A stretch of DNA of 64,000 nt from Planctomycetota bacterium (GTDB taxonomy: Bacteria; Planctomycetota; UBA1135; UBA2386), in the NCBI GenBank assembly GCA_016794565.1, contig JAEUHQ010000134.1, forward strand, positions 1 through 64,000, in the 5' to 3' direction. This document shows, in pieces, positions 55,251 to 63,621 of this stretch. Within the stretch, counting starts at the first letter, position 1. Every line of letters starts with the position of its first letter. The position numbers and the translations under genes are program-made. The notes beneath the pieces are model-generated. The model was given only the letters and a program-made list of their open reading frames with translations, was not told the DNA's origin and ran no database searches.

Positions 55251-58034
55251 ATGGCATCACAAGCCACGCTCGATCGTCTCTTCGCCGAATTCGACAACCC
55301 GCCCGAGACCGTGTCCGCGATCGCGCTGCTCCTCGAGGAAGGGGCTACGCCCGCCTACATCGCACGCCACCGCCGGTGGACGATCGGCAACGTCGCCGAG
55401 GATCGTGTGCAGGCGATCGCCGATCGCCTGCACACGCTGACCGAGATCGAGCAGCGTCGCGCAGCGATCCTGCAGCAAGCGGAGGAGCGGGGCCGGCGCA
55501 CCGCCGATCTCGAGGCCACGCTCGCCGACTGCGTGGATCAGGACGTGATCGACGACTTCTACCAATCGATGCGTCCGCGCCGCCGCGGCCCCGCGATGCA
55601 GGCGGAAGAAAAGGGGCTGATGCCCCTCGCGATGGCGATCCAGCACCGCCAGCTCGGCGAACAGACGCTGCAGGACATCGCGAACCAGTACGTCGACGCG
55701 GCGAAGGGCCTGCCGACGCCGGAGTCCGTCCTCGAAGGAGTTCTGCTGATCCTCGCGGATCGCATCTCCCACGATCCGACGACCCGCGGTCGCTTCCGCG
55801 ACGAACTGAAGCGCGGCGTGTTGCGCGCCCGCGCGGTCAACCCGGACCGCAGCAGTCAGGCCGGACAGAGGGCTCCTGCCGAAACGCCGGCACCCGCTCC
55901 GAGCGCGCCGCCACCCGCGGAACCGGCGTCGCAGAGCGGCGCACCGGCTCCTGCGGAGGACGCCTCGACCGCAGTGGAGTCCGGCGACTCGACGCCGGCA
56001 GCCGCCACCGGAACGACTGCCGAGCCAGCGCCCGCCGCGACGACGACGCAGGTCCAGGAAGACCGGCGCAAGGATGTCTTCGACTTCGCGGAGCCGATCG
56101 GCCGCATTCCGGCGGGTCGCATGCTGGCGCTGCGCCGCGCCGAGCGCGAAGGCATCCTTCGCCTCGAACTGACGCTGCCCGACGGCCGTCATCGCGAACT
56201 CTTGCGCGAACTCCACGCCAAGGATCTCGCCGCCGATGCGCCTCTGCTCGAGTTCTACAACCTCGTGTTCGATCAGGCCGCGGCACAGCTGCAGGAGTAC
56301 TGCGGCAAGGACGTGCGACGCCGCCTGAAGGAGAAGGCCGACCGCGAAGCGGTGCGGACGTACGGCCGCAACCTGCGCTCGCAGTTGCTGGCCCCGCCTC
56401 TCGGCCACAAGAGGGTGCTCAGTCTGCGCACGAGCAGCAAGAGCGCATGGGCCGTGCTGCTCGCAGAGGACGGGTCGGTGGCGCAGCACAAGACACTGCC
56501 CGCCGAGACCGACGAACAGAAGCAGGGCTCTCTCCAGTGGCTCTGCGAACTGATCCGCACCGAGACTCCGGCGGCGATCGCCGTTCCGCACGGCCGGCGG
56601 CAGGCTAGCAGCGAACGACTCGTCGCTGCGCTGCGGAAGGCGCTCGGCGAAACCCCGCTGCCCATGGTGGTGCCGGTCGACGAAGCGGCATCGACGATCT
56701 TCGCCACGAGCGCCGCGGGCAAGAAGGCGATCCCGGGTGTCGAAGTGGGGGTCCGCACCGCGATCTCGCTGGGCCGTCGTCTGCAGGACCCGTTGCAGGA
56801 GCTCGCGCGCATGGACGTGCGCACTCTGGGCATCGGACAGACGCTCGACGACGTGCACCAGGGCATGCTGCAGCGTGAACTCGGAGCGGTCACGGCGAGC
56901 TGCCTCGCGCAGGTCGGCTGCGACCTCAACACGGTGACGCAGGACGTGCTCGAACAGCTGCCCGGCCTCGATTCCGAACGGGCGAAGGCGATCCTCGACC
57001 ATCGCCGTTCGATCGGGGGATTCAAGGACCGCAGCGCACTTGCCGGCGTGCCGGGTCTCGGCGCCGGCACCGTGCGCAACATCGCCGGCTTCGTGCGCAT
57101 CACGGGCGGGACCGAGCCGCTCGACGCGACGCCCCTGCACCCCGAGGACTATGCGATCGCGACTGCGGTCGCAGCGAAGAAGGGCGTGGCTGCGATCGAC
57201 CTCGTCGGCCAGAACCTGCGCGACGTCCCGGTCGACGAATTCGTCGCCGAGGGCACTCCGCGGCAACGCGTGATCGGAGTCCTCCAGTTGCTCGGGCGCG
57301 CGAAGGAAGACCCGCGCGGCGAACTCACTCCCACTGGCAACGAGGGAGTCCACTCGATCGCCGACCTGCACGCCGACCGCGAACTGCGCGGCCGCGTCGC
57401 CAACCTCACGGAGTTCGGCGCGTTCGTCGACCTCGGGATCGGACAGGACGGACTCGTGCACATCTCGCAGATCCCGCCGCACCGGCTGCGCGACCCCAAC
57501 CAGATGCTGCGAGTCGGCGAGGTCGTTCAGGTCTGGGTGCTCCACGTCGACAAGGAGCACTCGAAGATCGCGCTGTCGATGCACAAGCCGCGGCACCTGC
57601 AGGAAGGCCGCCTTCCGACCCTCGGCGAACGCATGGAGCAGGCGCAAGGGCGCCGGCCCCGCCGCCGCGACGGCGACGAGGGGCCACGCAGCGGTCGCTT
57701 CGACGGCGGGCGCGGGGAACGACGCGGACCCGCCGAGCCCGGTCAGGGCGGCGAACGACGCCGGTTCGGGGGCCGCGGTGGCCCACGCGGCGGACCGGGC
57801 GAGCGCAGTCGCGAGGATCGCGGCGGCTTCGGCGATCGCGGCTTCGGGGAACGGCGCGGTCGCGGCGGCCCGCGCGAGCAACGCGTCTACACGGTCGAGC
57901 CGGCGAAGGAAGTCGTCGAGACGGTCACGCACAAGGGGGAGGTGACGTCTCTCGCGAGCCTGCGGGCGCTGCTCGGCGGCGGCAAGAAGCCCGCCGAGAC
58001 GACCCCACCGCCGGACGAGGGACAACCGAAGTAG
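55251..58034 (+). CDS. tex: Tex-like RNA-binding protein with Ala/Pro insertion and RGG-rich tail
   Basis: The 927-residue product has the Tex order: N-terminal helical domain (PAYIARHRRWTIGNV), an Ala/Pro-rich insertion (about 205-265), a YqgF-like domain (about 380-510) starting KRVLSLRTSSKSAWAVLL, ISLGRRLQDPLQELARMDVRTLGIGQ, helix-hairpin-helix repeats (LPGLDSERAKAIL, VPGLGAGTVRNI), an S1 domain (LRGRVANLTEFGAFVDLGIGQDGLVHISQI) and an RGG-rich tail (about 795-885). The usual GLDPG of the YqgF site reads SLRTS, so nuclease-type chemistry is unlikely. Tex acts in transcription and RNA turnover. The ATG at 55251 is used. Confidence 0.9.
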   Translation: MASQATLDRLFAEFDNPPETVSAIALLLEEGATPAYIARHRRWTIGNVAEDRVQAIADRLHTLTEIEQRRAAILQQAEERGRRTADLEATLADCVDQDVIDDFYQSMRPRRRGPAMQAEEKGLMPLAMAIQHRQLGEQTLQDIANQYVDAAKGLPTPESVLEGVLLILADRISHDPTTRGRFRDELKRGVLRARAVNPDRSSQAGQRAPAETPAPAPSAPPPAEPASQSGAPAPAEDASTAVESGDSTPAAATGTTAEPAPAATTTQVQEDRRKDVFDFAEPIGRIPAGRMLALRRAEREGILRLELTLPDGRHRELLRELHAKDLAADAPLLEFYNLVFDQAAAQLQEYCGKDVRRRLKEKADREAVRTYGRNLRSQLLAPPLGHKRVLSLRTSSKSAWAVLLAEDGSVAQHKTLPAETDEQKQGSLQWLCELIRTETPAAIAVPHGRRQASSERLVAALRKALGETPLPMVVPVDEAASTIFATSAAGKKAIPGVEVGVRTAISLGRRLQDPLQELARMDVRTLGIGQTLDDVHQGMLQRELGAVTASCLAQVGCDLNTVTQDVLEQLPGLDSERAKAILDHRRSIGGFKDRSALAGVPGLGAGTVRNIAGFVRITGGTEPLDATPLHPEDYAIATAVAAKKGVAAIDLVGQNLRDVPVDEFVAEGTPRQRVIGVLQLLGRAKEDPRGELTPTGNEGVHSIADLHADRELRGRVANLTEFGAFVDLGIGQDGLVHISQIPPHRLRDPNQMLRVGEVVQVWVLHVDKEHSKIALSMHKPRHLQEGRLPTLGERMEQAQGRRPRRRDGDEGPRSGRFDGGRGERRGPAEPGQGGERRRFGGRGGPRGGPGERSREDRGGFGDRGFGERRGRGGPREQRVYTVEPAKEVVETVTHKGEVTSLASLRALLGGGKKPAETTPPPDEGQPK

Positions 58035-58047
58035 CTCGCGGCGTCCG

Positions 58048-58707
58048 ATGACCGACGTCTTCGTCGTCGACCGCCGAGCATTCTTCGGCGGCGACTGGCC
58101 GCAGGGATTCACACCGATCGCGCCCGCCGACGGCGACGCATTCCTGAGCCGTGCGCTCGCCGCCGGCCGTTTCGAGGCACGCGCCCGCGCCGAGGACGAG
58201 CCGGCGTGGAAACAGTGGATTCCCTACTGCGTGCTCCGAGCCACGGCCGACCCACGGCTCCTCGGTGTCTTCACCGTCCAGAGAACGCGAGGGCAGGGCG
58301 AGAGCCGGCTCCACGGCGCGTGGTCGATCGGCATCGGGGGCCACATCGACGCCGAGGACCGCATCGAGGGCGAAGGCGGAGCGCGCGAGTTCTTCGGCCG
58401 CGCGCTTGCTCGCGAACTGCACGAGGAACTGGTCATCCTGAACACCGAGCCGGCGCCCCGCTTCGTCGGCCTGCTGAACGACGACGAGACCCCGGTGGGC
58501 ACGGTGCATGCCGGTCTCGTCTATGTTTGGGATCTGATCGGGTCGCTCGAAACGGCGCGGCGCCGGGTGTCGGTCCGCGAAACCACCAAGATGCACGGCG
58601 GATTCGGGTCCCTTGTCGAGTTCCGAGAACTGTGGCAAGATCCCGCGAAATTCGAGTCCTGGTCGCAGTTCTTGATTCGCGCCGGTATCGCAGGCGAAAC
58701 CGCCTGA
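58048..58707 (+). CDS. NUDIX-like predicted phosphoesterase
   Basis: The 219-residue product has a NUDIX-type box: GIGGHIDAEDRIEGEGG followed by ALARELHEELVI, which supplies the RE-x2-EE core of the Nudix motif though the spacing from the first Gly is longer than usual. The sequence around it resembles the COG4112-like group of predicted phosphoesterases. It probably hydrolyses a nucleoside diphosphate derivative. It starts 13 bases after tex and is likely cotranscribed. Substrate is unknown. Confidence 0.7.
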   Translation: MTDVFVVDRRAFFGGDWPQGFTPIAPADGDAFLSRALAAGRFEARARAEDEPAWKQWIPYCVLRATADPRLLGVFTVQRTRGQGESRLHGAWSIGIGGHIDAEDRIEGEGGAREFFGRALARELHEELVILNTEPAPRFVGLLNDDETPVGTVHAGLVYVWDLIGSLETARRRVSVRETTKMHGGFGSLVEFRELWQDPAKFESWSQFLIRAGIAGETA

Positions 58708-58852
58708 ACGAGCCCCCGATCGAGAACTCGACTCGGACGCTGTCGACCCGATACCAAGGGCAGCTCGACGCCGCCCGCCACAGACACGTCAACATCCCGG
58801 CTACCGCGCTGGCCTTCCCTGCGGTGCAGCCTTGCGTTGGAGAAACCCCACC

Positions 58853-59074
58853 ATGTCCGACCGGAACACCACCCGCCCCACCCGCGACGAAGTCTACGAC
58901 CTGCTGATGAATGCCCGCCAGGCCGAATGGGTCGAGTTGTCCCTCGAGGACGGCCGTGCGCTCGCGGGTGCAATCATCTTCAACGAGTTCAAGGGCACCG
59001 GGCGCCTGATCAATGTCGACGAAGAGTTCTCGTTCGACTTCAGTGTCGATCAGGTGGTCGACGTCAAGCTCTAG
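58853..59074 (+). CDS. small protein of unknown function, SH3/Sm-like strand pattern
   Basis: The 73-residue product has a short helix (TRDEVYDLLMNARQA) and then at least four predicted strands (WVELSLEDG, ALAGAIIFNEF, TGRLINVDEEF, FDFSVDQVVDVKL), a pattern like a small beta-barrel of the SH3 or Sm type, but I see no Hfq signature. GGAG lies about nine bases before the ATG. A 15-base minisatellite begins at its stop codon. It is 145 bases after the NUDIX gene. Confidence 0.68.
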   Translation: MSDRNTTRPTRDEVYDLLMNARQAEWVELSLEDGRALAGAIIFNEFKGTGRLINVDEEFSFDFSVDQVVDVKL

Positions 59075-59138
59075 GATCTGGAGCTCTGGGATCTGGAGCT
59101 CTGGGACCGGCAGTTCGGGGACCGGCAGTTCGGGGACC
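59074..59138. repeat. 15-base minisatellite at the end of a small gene
   Basis: Four consecutive 15-base units occur: GGATCTGGAGCTCTG at 59074-59088 and 59089-59103, then GGACCGGCAGTTCGG at 59104-59118 and 59119-59133, with a partial fifth unit to 59138. The two types share GGA(T/C)C-GG-AG-TC. The first unit starts at the last base of the small gene's stop codon. Period 15 keeps the frame, so copy-number change would not frameshift any frame crossing it. Confidence 0.9.
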
Positions 59139-59613
59139 TTGCGCGCCGCCGGCTCGCCGACCCGCGAGGTTGATCCGACCAGCCTGCGCGCCGCGCCCTG
59201 ACGCTCCGGGCGGGCTGCTTGGGACTCCACGTCCGGGAGTCACCGGGACGCACGGGTGAGAAAGGCGCCGCCGACCCCTCACGGGACCGGCGGCGCGAAG
59301 CTCCAGGCCGAATCCGCCGCCGAGCAACTGCGCGCAGCGTAGGCCACGCAGGCACCGCGGGTCTCCTCGGGAGCAGCCTTCGAGTCGAACGTCCCAACCG
59401 AAGGAACCAGCGGTGTGACCGTCACCCGGAGGCGGCGTCAGCGACCAGAGTCGGACCGCCCGGGTGCCTAGTCCGAGCGGCCCGTGCTGTCGGTCCCTCC
59501 CAACGGCGACCGCCCAACACGAGACGAAACCTACGCGAGGCAGCACAGCGCGCAAGAGCTTTTACGTCGATCCACCACCAGTTGCATGGGCGCAACTCGC
59601 TGCCCCCCACACG
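59139..59613. other. long gene-free stretch with hairpins, possible structured RNA
   Basis: No convincing gene lies here. Several strong inverted repeats do: GACTCC/GGAGTC at 59223-59241, a perfect 9-bp GCGCCGCCG/CGGCGGCGC at 59265-59296 with a 14-base loop, TCGGAC/GTCCGA at 59451-59476 also with a 14-base loop, the dyad GTGACCGTCAC at 59415-59425, and AGTTGC/GCAACT at 59580-59597 just beyond the kinase gene. It could be a 3' untranslated region, a regulatory RNA, or terminators. I found none of the signatures of RNase P RNA, tmRNA or SRP RNA. Confidence 0.3.
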
Positions 59614-60972
59614 TCACGAGATGGCCATGCGCATCGGCAAGACGATCCGGAACGTCGCTCCTCGCCCGAACTCGCTCTCCACTTCCAGACGGCCTCGGTG
59701 TCGTTCGACGATCCCGTGGCTGATCGCGAGGCCGAGCCCGGTGCCCTTGTCCACCTCCTTCGTCGTGAAGAACGGGTCGAACACCTTGGCCAGGTGCTCG
59801 GGGCGGATACCGGCGCCGTGGTCGCGGATCGACACGACGACCTCGCCGGGCCCGCGATCGATCCACATCTCCACACCTGATCCGCGCGGCGAGGCGTCCT
59901 TGGCGTTCAGCAGGATGTTGATCAAGACCTGGAGGAGATGGTTCGCCGATCCTTCGACGACGGCTTCGTTGGGAGCAATCTCACGACACGCCAGATCGAC
60001 GTCCGCCGCCTTGAACGGTACGCGCACGAGGTCGGCCGCTTCGCGACACAGCACTGCGAGGTCGACAGCCTTCCGTTCGAATGCCGTCTCGCGTGCGAAC
60101 GCCAGCAACCCCGCGGTGATCTGGGCCACGCGCCTCGTGTGTTTCTCGATCACGTCGAGTTCGGCGAAGAGCGCCTCCGGCGCATCCCGGTCCGCGATGC
60201 GGTACCGCAGGATCTGCACCTTGTTGGCGATCACACCGATCGGATTGTTGATCTCGTGGCTGACGCCGGCTGCCAGCGTGCCGACCGACGCGAGTTTCTC
60301 GCTCACTGCGAAGTGGCGCCCGAGACGCATCAACTCCGACTCGTTTCGTTTCAGTCGCCCCAGCACGGTCGAGACGAAGTAGATCGAGAACGCGAGCGTC
60401 ACGGCGTACGCCAGCACCAGAAGCCAGAATCCGAGTGGCTCGACCGCATGGAGATCGATGAGGCCGAGATGCAACGAGCGATGCGCCAACCAGCCGAGAC
60501 GTTCCGCAGCTCCAAGCAACACGAGCAGCACAACACTGCTGGCTGCCACTGCCACGGCCGCCCCGACCGACAACACGAGGGCCGCGATGAATGCGTGAAA
60601 CAGGTAGCAGAGAGCGAACGGGTTGGTGATTCCGCCCGTGTAGTGCAAGAGCGCTGTGAGGATCAGCAGATCGACGAGGATCTGCAGGTACACGTGTCGA
60701 CGCACAGCGTGCACGCTGGCTCGCTCCAACGCACGAAAGCGGACCATGTAGTAGACGTCCACCGCGACCGTCAACGCGGCGAGCGCATACAGGGGCAGCG
60801 GGTCGTTCACGATGTCGAGGACATGGCTCGCCAACGCTGTCAGCCAGACGACCCCCGCCGCAACGAGCAAGCGCAGGCGATTGAACCAGGTCACCTGCGC
60901 CAGGAGTCCGGCGAGTTCGCGCGCATCATCCGGCAACGGCGACGGCACTTCGCTCCGCGTCTGGGCCGTCAT
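59614..60972 (-). CDS. membrane sensor histidine kinase
   Basis: The 452-residue product has about six N-terminal helices (to residue 200), a HisKA-type dimerisation helix with VSHEINNPIG (phospho-accepting His) near residue 242, and a HATPase domain with LLNAKDASPRGSG, RDHGAGIRPEHL and GTGLGLAISHGIV. It is a complete kinase with no receiver domain; no response regulator is in the window. Its ATG overlaps the ABC permease stop by four bases, so it is translated with the exporter and may sense its load or the membrane. The helix-rich region is the likely sensor. Confidence 0.9.
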   Translation of the reverse strand: MTAQTRSEVPSPLPDDARELAGLLAQVTWFNRLRLLVAAGVVWLTALASHVLDIVNDPLPLYALAALTVAVDVYYMVRFRALERASVHAVRRHVYLQILVDLLILTALLHYTGGITNPFALCYLFHAFIAALVLSVGAAVAVAASSVVLLVLLGAAERLGWLAHRSLHLGLIDLHAVEPLGFWLLVLAYAVTLAFSIYFVSTVLGRLKRNESELMRLGRHFAVSEKLASVGTLAAGVSHEINNPIGVIANKVQILRYRIADRDAPEALFAELDVIEKHTRRVAQITAGLLAFARETAFERKAVDLAVLCREAADLVRVPFKAADVDLACREIAPNEAVVEGSANHLLQVLINILLNAKDASPRGSGVEMWIDRGPGEVVVSIRDHGAGIRPEHLAKVFDPFFTTKEVDKGTGLGLAISHGIVERHRGRLEVESEFGRGATFRIVLPMRMAIS

Positions 60973-61802
60973 TCGCGCTCCCGCGAGTCGTACTCGGTAC
61001 GCGCATGGATCCACGCCGCGAACACGAGGCACACGATAGTCAGCACTCCGAGATCGAGCAGCGGCGAACCGACGAGTTCGGACCGTGGATCGCGTTCGGC
61101 CGGCCACAGTGCCTGCGCAAGCCGCGGATCCGGTTCGACGCCTGCAATGACGAGCCGCCGCAGCGGATCGAGGATCGTCAGTCGGCGCAGACCAGCGGAC
61201 ACGTCGAGGTTGGCAGCAAGCGTTTGCAGCCCCACGACGAAGATGGTCGCCACGACCAGAGGCCTGCGGAACCAGGCACCGAGGAACGCCGCAACCGCGC
61301 AGTAGGCCACGCTGCCGACAGCCAGGGTCATGGCGAACGTGCGCAACAGGGACCAATCGAGCCCGTCGGGCCACAGTCCCGGACGTGCCGCGACGACCGC
61401 GAACAACAGACACGCCGCGGTGACCGAGACCACGACGGCGACGATCGATGCGGCGATCCATTGCCCCAGGAGCAACGCCGGGCGCGGCACGGGGCGCAGG
61501 AACAGGTACTGGAACGTGCGGTCCTCGATCGGACCGTGCACCACCTGGATGCCCACGAAGAGGGCACTCCATGGCATCAGGACCGTGCCGAGCAACCACC
61601 ACGCGACCACGCAGAAGAGCTGCCGACCCTCCGTCCTCCCGCTCGCGAGCGCGGCGTGGCCGCCGAACCAAGCCAGAAGCGCAAGCGCCACGTACGCCAG
61701 CACGACATAGCGCAGGCGGCGGTGAACGACGCGCAGCAACGATTGACGCACCGACTCGAAGGCCGCCGCGACGAACCCGGGACGAGCAGGGGTGGCGTTC
61801 AT
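60969..61802 (-). CDS. ABC-2 type permease, module 1
   Basis: The 277-residue product has about six hydrophobic helices and the ABC-2 permease layout: a long helical start (residues 30-50), FQYLFLRPVPRPALLLGQW (the conserved coupling region with an R-P-V pair), and a large loop near the C-terminus. It would form the membrane channel for the ATPase at 61799-62737. Its ATG overlaps the ATPase stop by four bases. Substrate is unknown. Confidence 0.83.
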   Translation of the reverse strand: MNATPARPGFVAAAFESVRQSLLRVVHRRLRYVVLAYVALALLAWFGGHAALASGRTEGRQLFCVVAWWLLGTVLMPWSALFVGIQVVHGPIEDRTFQYLFLRPVPRPALLLGQWIAASIVAVVVSVTAACLLFAVVAARPGLWPDGLDWSLLRTFAMTLAVGSVAYCAVAAFLGAWFRRPLVVATIFVVGLQTLAANLDVSAGLRRLTILDPLRRLVIAGVEPDPRLAQALWPAERDPRSELVGSPLLDLGVLTIVCLVFAAWIHARTEYDSRERE

Positions 61803-62737
61803 CGGACGAGATAACCGAACACCGACGCGAGATCGTCGTCGAGAGGCACGATCTCGTGGATGGCGCCCGGCCAGGCGAAACCGAGTTCGGTGAGGGCCTC
61901 GTAGAAGCCCGGCTCGGCCACCACGTCCACGTCGACCGTATCGCCGCGCACATCGACGCCACGGACCTGCGACCACGTCACCACGCGCGCCGCAAGATCG
62001 CGGGGAGTCGAGCTGCGAAGGCGGATCCGATGCGGACGGGACGGCACACGCTCGCGCAGGTCCGCGACCCTGCCTTCGGCCAGCAGCCGCCCCTGGTGCA
62101 CGAGAACCACTCGATCCACGAAGGACTCGAGCTCGGGCAGGACGTGGCTGCTGACGAGGACCCCGACGCCGCGGCCAGGAAGTGCCCGGATGGTGTCTGC
62201 GAACTCACCGCGAACGACGGGATCCAGGCCGGTCATCGGCTCGTCGAGCAGGACGAGTCGCGGAAGATGTGCGAGCGCCTGCGCAAGCCTCACTCGTTGC
62301 CGCATCCCTTTGCTGAATTCCCGCACTCGGCGCTCCATGTTCGGCGCAAGCCCCAGGTCGGAGAGCGCCTCGCGACTGCGGTCCCTCGCCGCCCGCATCG
62401 ACCATCCGTGGAGTCGCAGCATCCAGGCCACGAACTCGACGGCCGTCAACTCTTCGAAGAGCCGCTCCACGTCGGGACTGAAGCCGACCACCCGACGGGC
62501 CCCCGCCGAGCTGGCCGCGAGACCGCAGACCCTGACATTCCCCTGGCTGGGGCGCAGCAGACCCGCCGACAGTTTCATGAGTGTCGACTTGCCAACCCCG
62601 TTGCGACCGACGAGGCCGACGATCTCGCGCCCGACCCGGAAGGACACATCGGTCAACGCCGCGACATGGCCGTACCACTTCGTCACTCGGTCGAAGGCCA
62701 GCAGCGGGTCATCCGGGGACACGCCGGATTCGGTCAT
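61799..62737 (-). CDS. ABC transporter ATP-binding protein, module 1
   Basis: The 312-residue product has VGLVGRNGVGKST (Walker A), FSKGMRQRVRLAQALAH (signature region), LVLLDEPMTGLDP (Walker B) and the switch VLVSSHVLPEL, followed by a C-terminal domain of about 95 residues. It powers an ABC-2 exporter with the permease at 60969-61802. It overlaps the next permease (62734-63621) by four bases. The signature has FSKGM in place of LSGGQ, as in drug/lipid-type ABC-2 ATPases. Substrate is unknown. Confidence 0.92.
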   Translation of the reverse strand: MTESGVSPDDPLLAFDRVTKWYGHVAALTDVSFRVGREIVGLVGRNGVGKSTLMKLSAGLLRPSQGNVRVCGLAASSAGARRVVGFSPDVERLFEELTAVEFVAWMLRLHGWSMRAARDRSREALSDLGLAPNMERRVREFSKGMRQRVRLAQALAHLPRLVLLDEPMTGLDPVVRGEFADTIRALPGRGVGVLVSSHVLPELESFVDRVVLVHQGRLLAEGRVADLRERVPSRPHRIRLRSSTPRDLAARVVTWSQVRGVDVRGDTVDVDVVAEPGFYEALTELGFAWPGAIHEIVPLDDDLASVFGYLVR

Positions 62738-63621
62738 CCAACGGCCTCCGACAGTCGGATGCGCCTCTGGGCGAGCGCGCCGATGCCGATGGTCGCCACA
62801 CCGAGCGTGATGACGGCCGTGACGAGCGATGCATCTCGCTGGGACACTCCCGCAATCGCACGCGCGAGAACGGCGCCCGCGTTCCACAACCCGAGTGACG
62901 ACAACCACGGTGCCGCGAGCAACTTCGCGAACACGAACCCCACGGCATCCGTCCCCACGACCAGCGTGCTCCACGCCACCATCGCCAAGCTCGGCGTCGC
63001 ACAGACCGCGGACAAGAACACGCAGACAGCCGTCCACGTCGCGGTTGCCGTCAATGTCCCGAGCAATCCTCTCGCGATCGAAGGCGCAAGTTGCACATAA
63101 GGGGTTGCGTCCTCGGCGAACAGACAGGCCACGCACCACAACACGAACGGCACGCCGACCGTGAGGGTCGCGAACAACGCACAACACCCGCTCCACTTCG
63201 CGAACAGGTAGCCGATGGGCGTGATCCCACGCGTCCAATAGAGCTCCAGCGCGTTCGTGCCTCGGTCCCTGGCAATCGCCCGCGCTGTGACCAATGACGT
63301 CAGGAGCAGTGCGACGACCATCCCCGGCATCACGTCGAGCGCTGGCCGCAAGTAGAAGTCGAGGCTCGCGGGCTCGAGCACGCCCCGTGCGCGTTGGCCG
63401 GCGCCAGCACGGATCCCACCTCCCCCCAGGTTCAGCACACCGAACAACACCAGGAGGATGACCAGTCGCACCACACCAGGCAGCAAACAGACGCAGTAGA
63501 CCGCGACGCCGCCCTTCGTCCGGAAGAGCGTGCGGAACTCGGCAACCGCCAGGGGCCACCAGCGCCGCCACGCGGGCACGACTTCGAATGCAGACTGGCG
63601 GTAGCGGAGTGCATTGCTCAC
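62734..63621 (-). CDS. ABC-2 type permease, module 2
   Basis: The 295-residue product (GTG start at 63621) has six or so hydrophobic helices and an ABC-2 pattern: EFRTLFRTKGG before helix 1, then an outer loop of about 45 residues, and TARAIARDRGTNALELYWTRGITPIGYLFAKW, with the typical basic-coupling segment. It is the partner of the partial ATPase at 63618-64000. The GTG overlaps that ATPase's stop by four bases (GTGA). Substrate is unknown. Confidence 0.85.
   Translation of the reverse strand: MSNALRYRQSAFEVVPAWRRWWPLAVAEFRTLFRTKGGVAVYCVCLLPGVVRLVILLVLFGVLNLGGGGIRAGAGQRARGVLEPASLDFYLRPALDVMPGMVVALLLTSLVTARAIARDRGTNALELYWTRGITPIGYLFAKWSGCCALFATLTVGVPFVLWCVACLFAEDATPYVQLAPSIARGLLGTLTATATWTAVCVFLSAVCATPSLAMVAWSTLVVGTDAVGFVFAKLLAAPWLSSLGLWNAGAVLARAIAGVSQRDASLVTAVITLGVATIGIGALAQRRIRLSEAVG

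Noticed and set aside
58853-59074. Calling the small protein Hfq
   Set aside because: The Sm2 KH motif (YKH) and normal Hfq spacing are absent; only the strand pattern is similar.
59139-59613. RNase P RNA, tmRNA or SRP RNA in the gene-free stretch
   Set aside because: The conserved GAGGAAAGTCCGGGC, tmRNA end sequences and the SRP tetraloop/GGAAGCAG region are absent.
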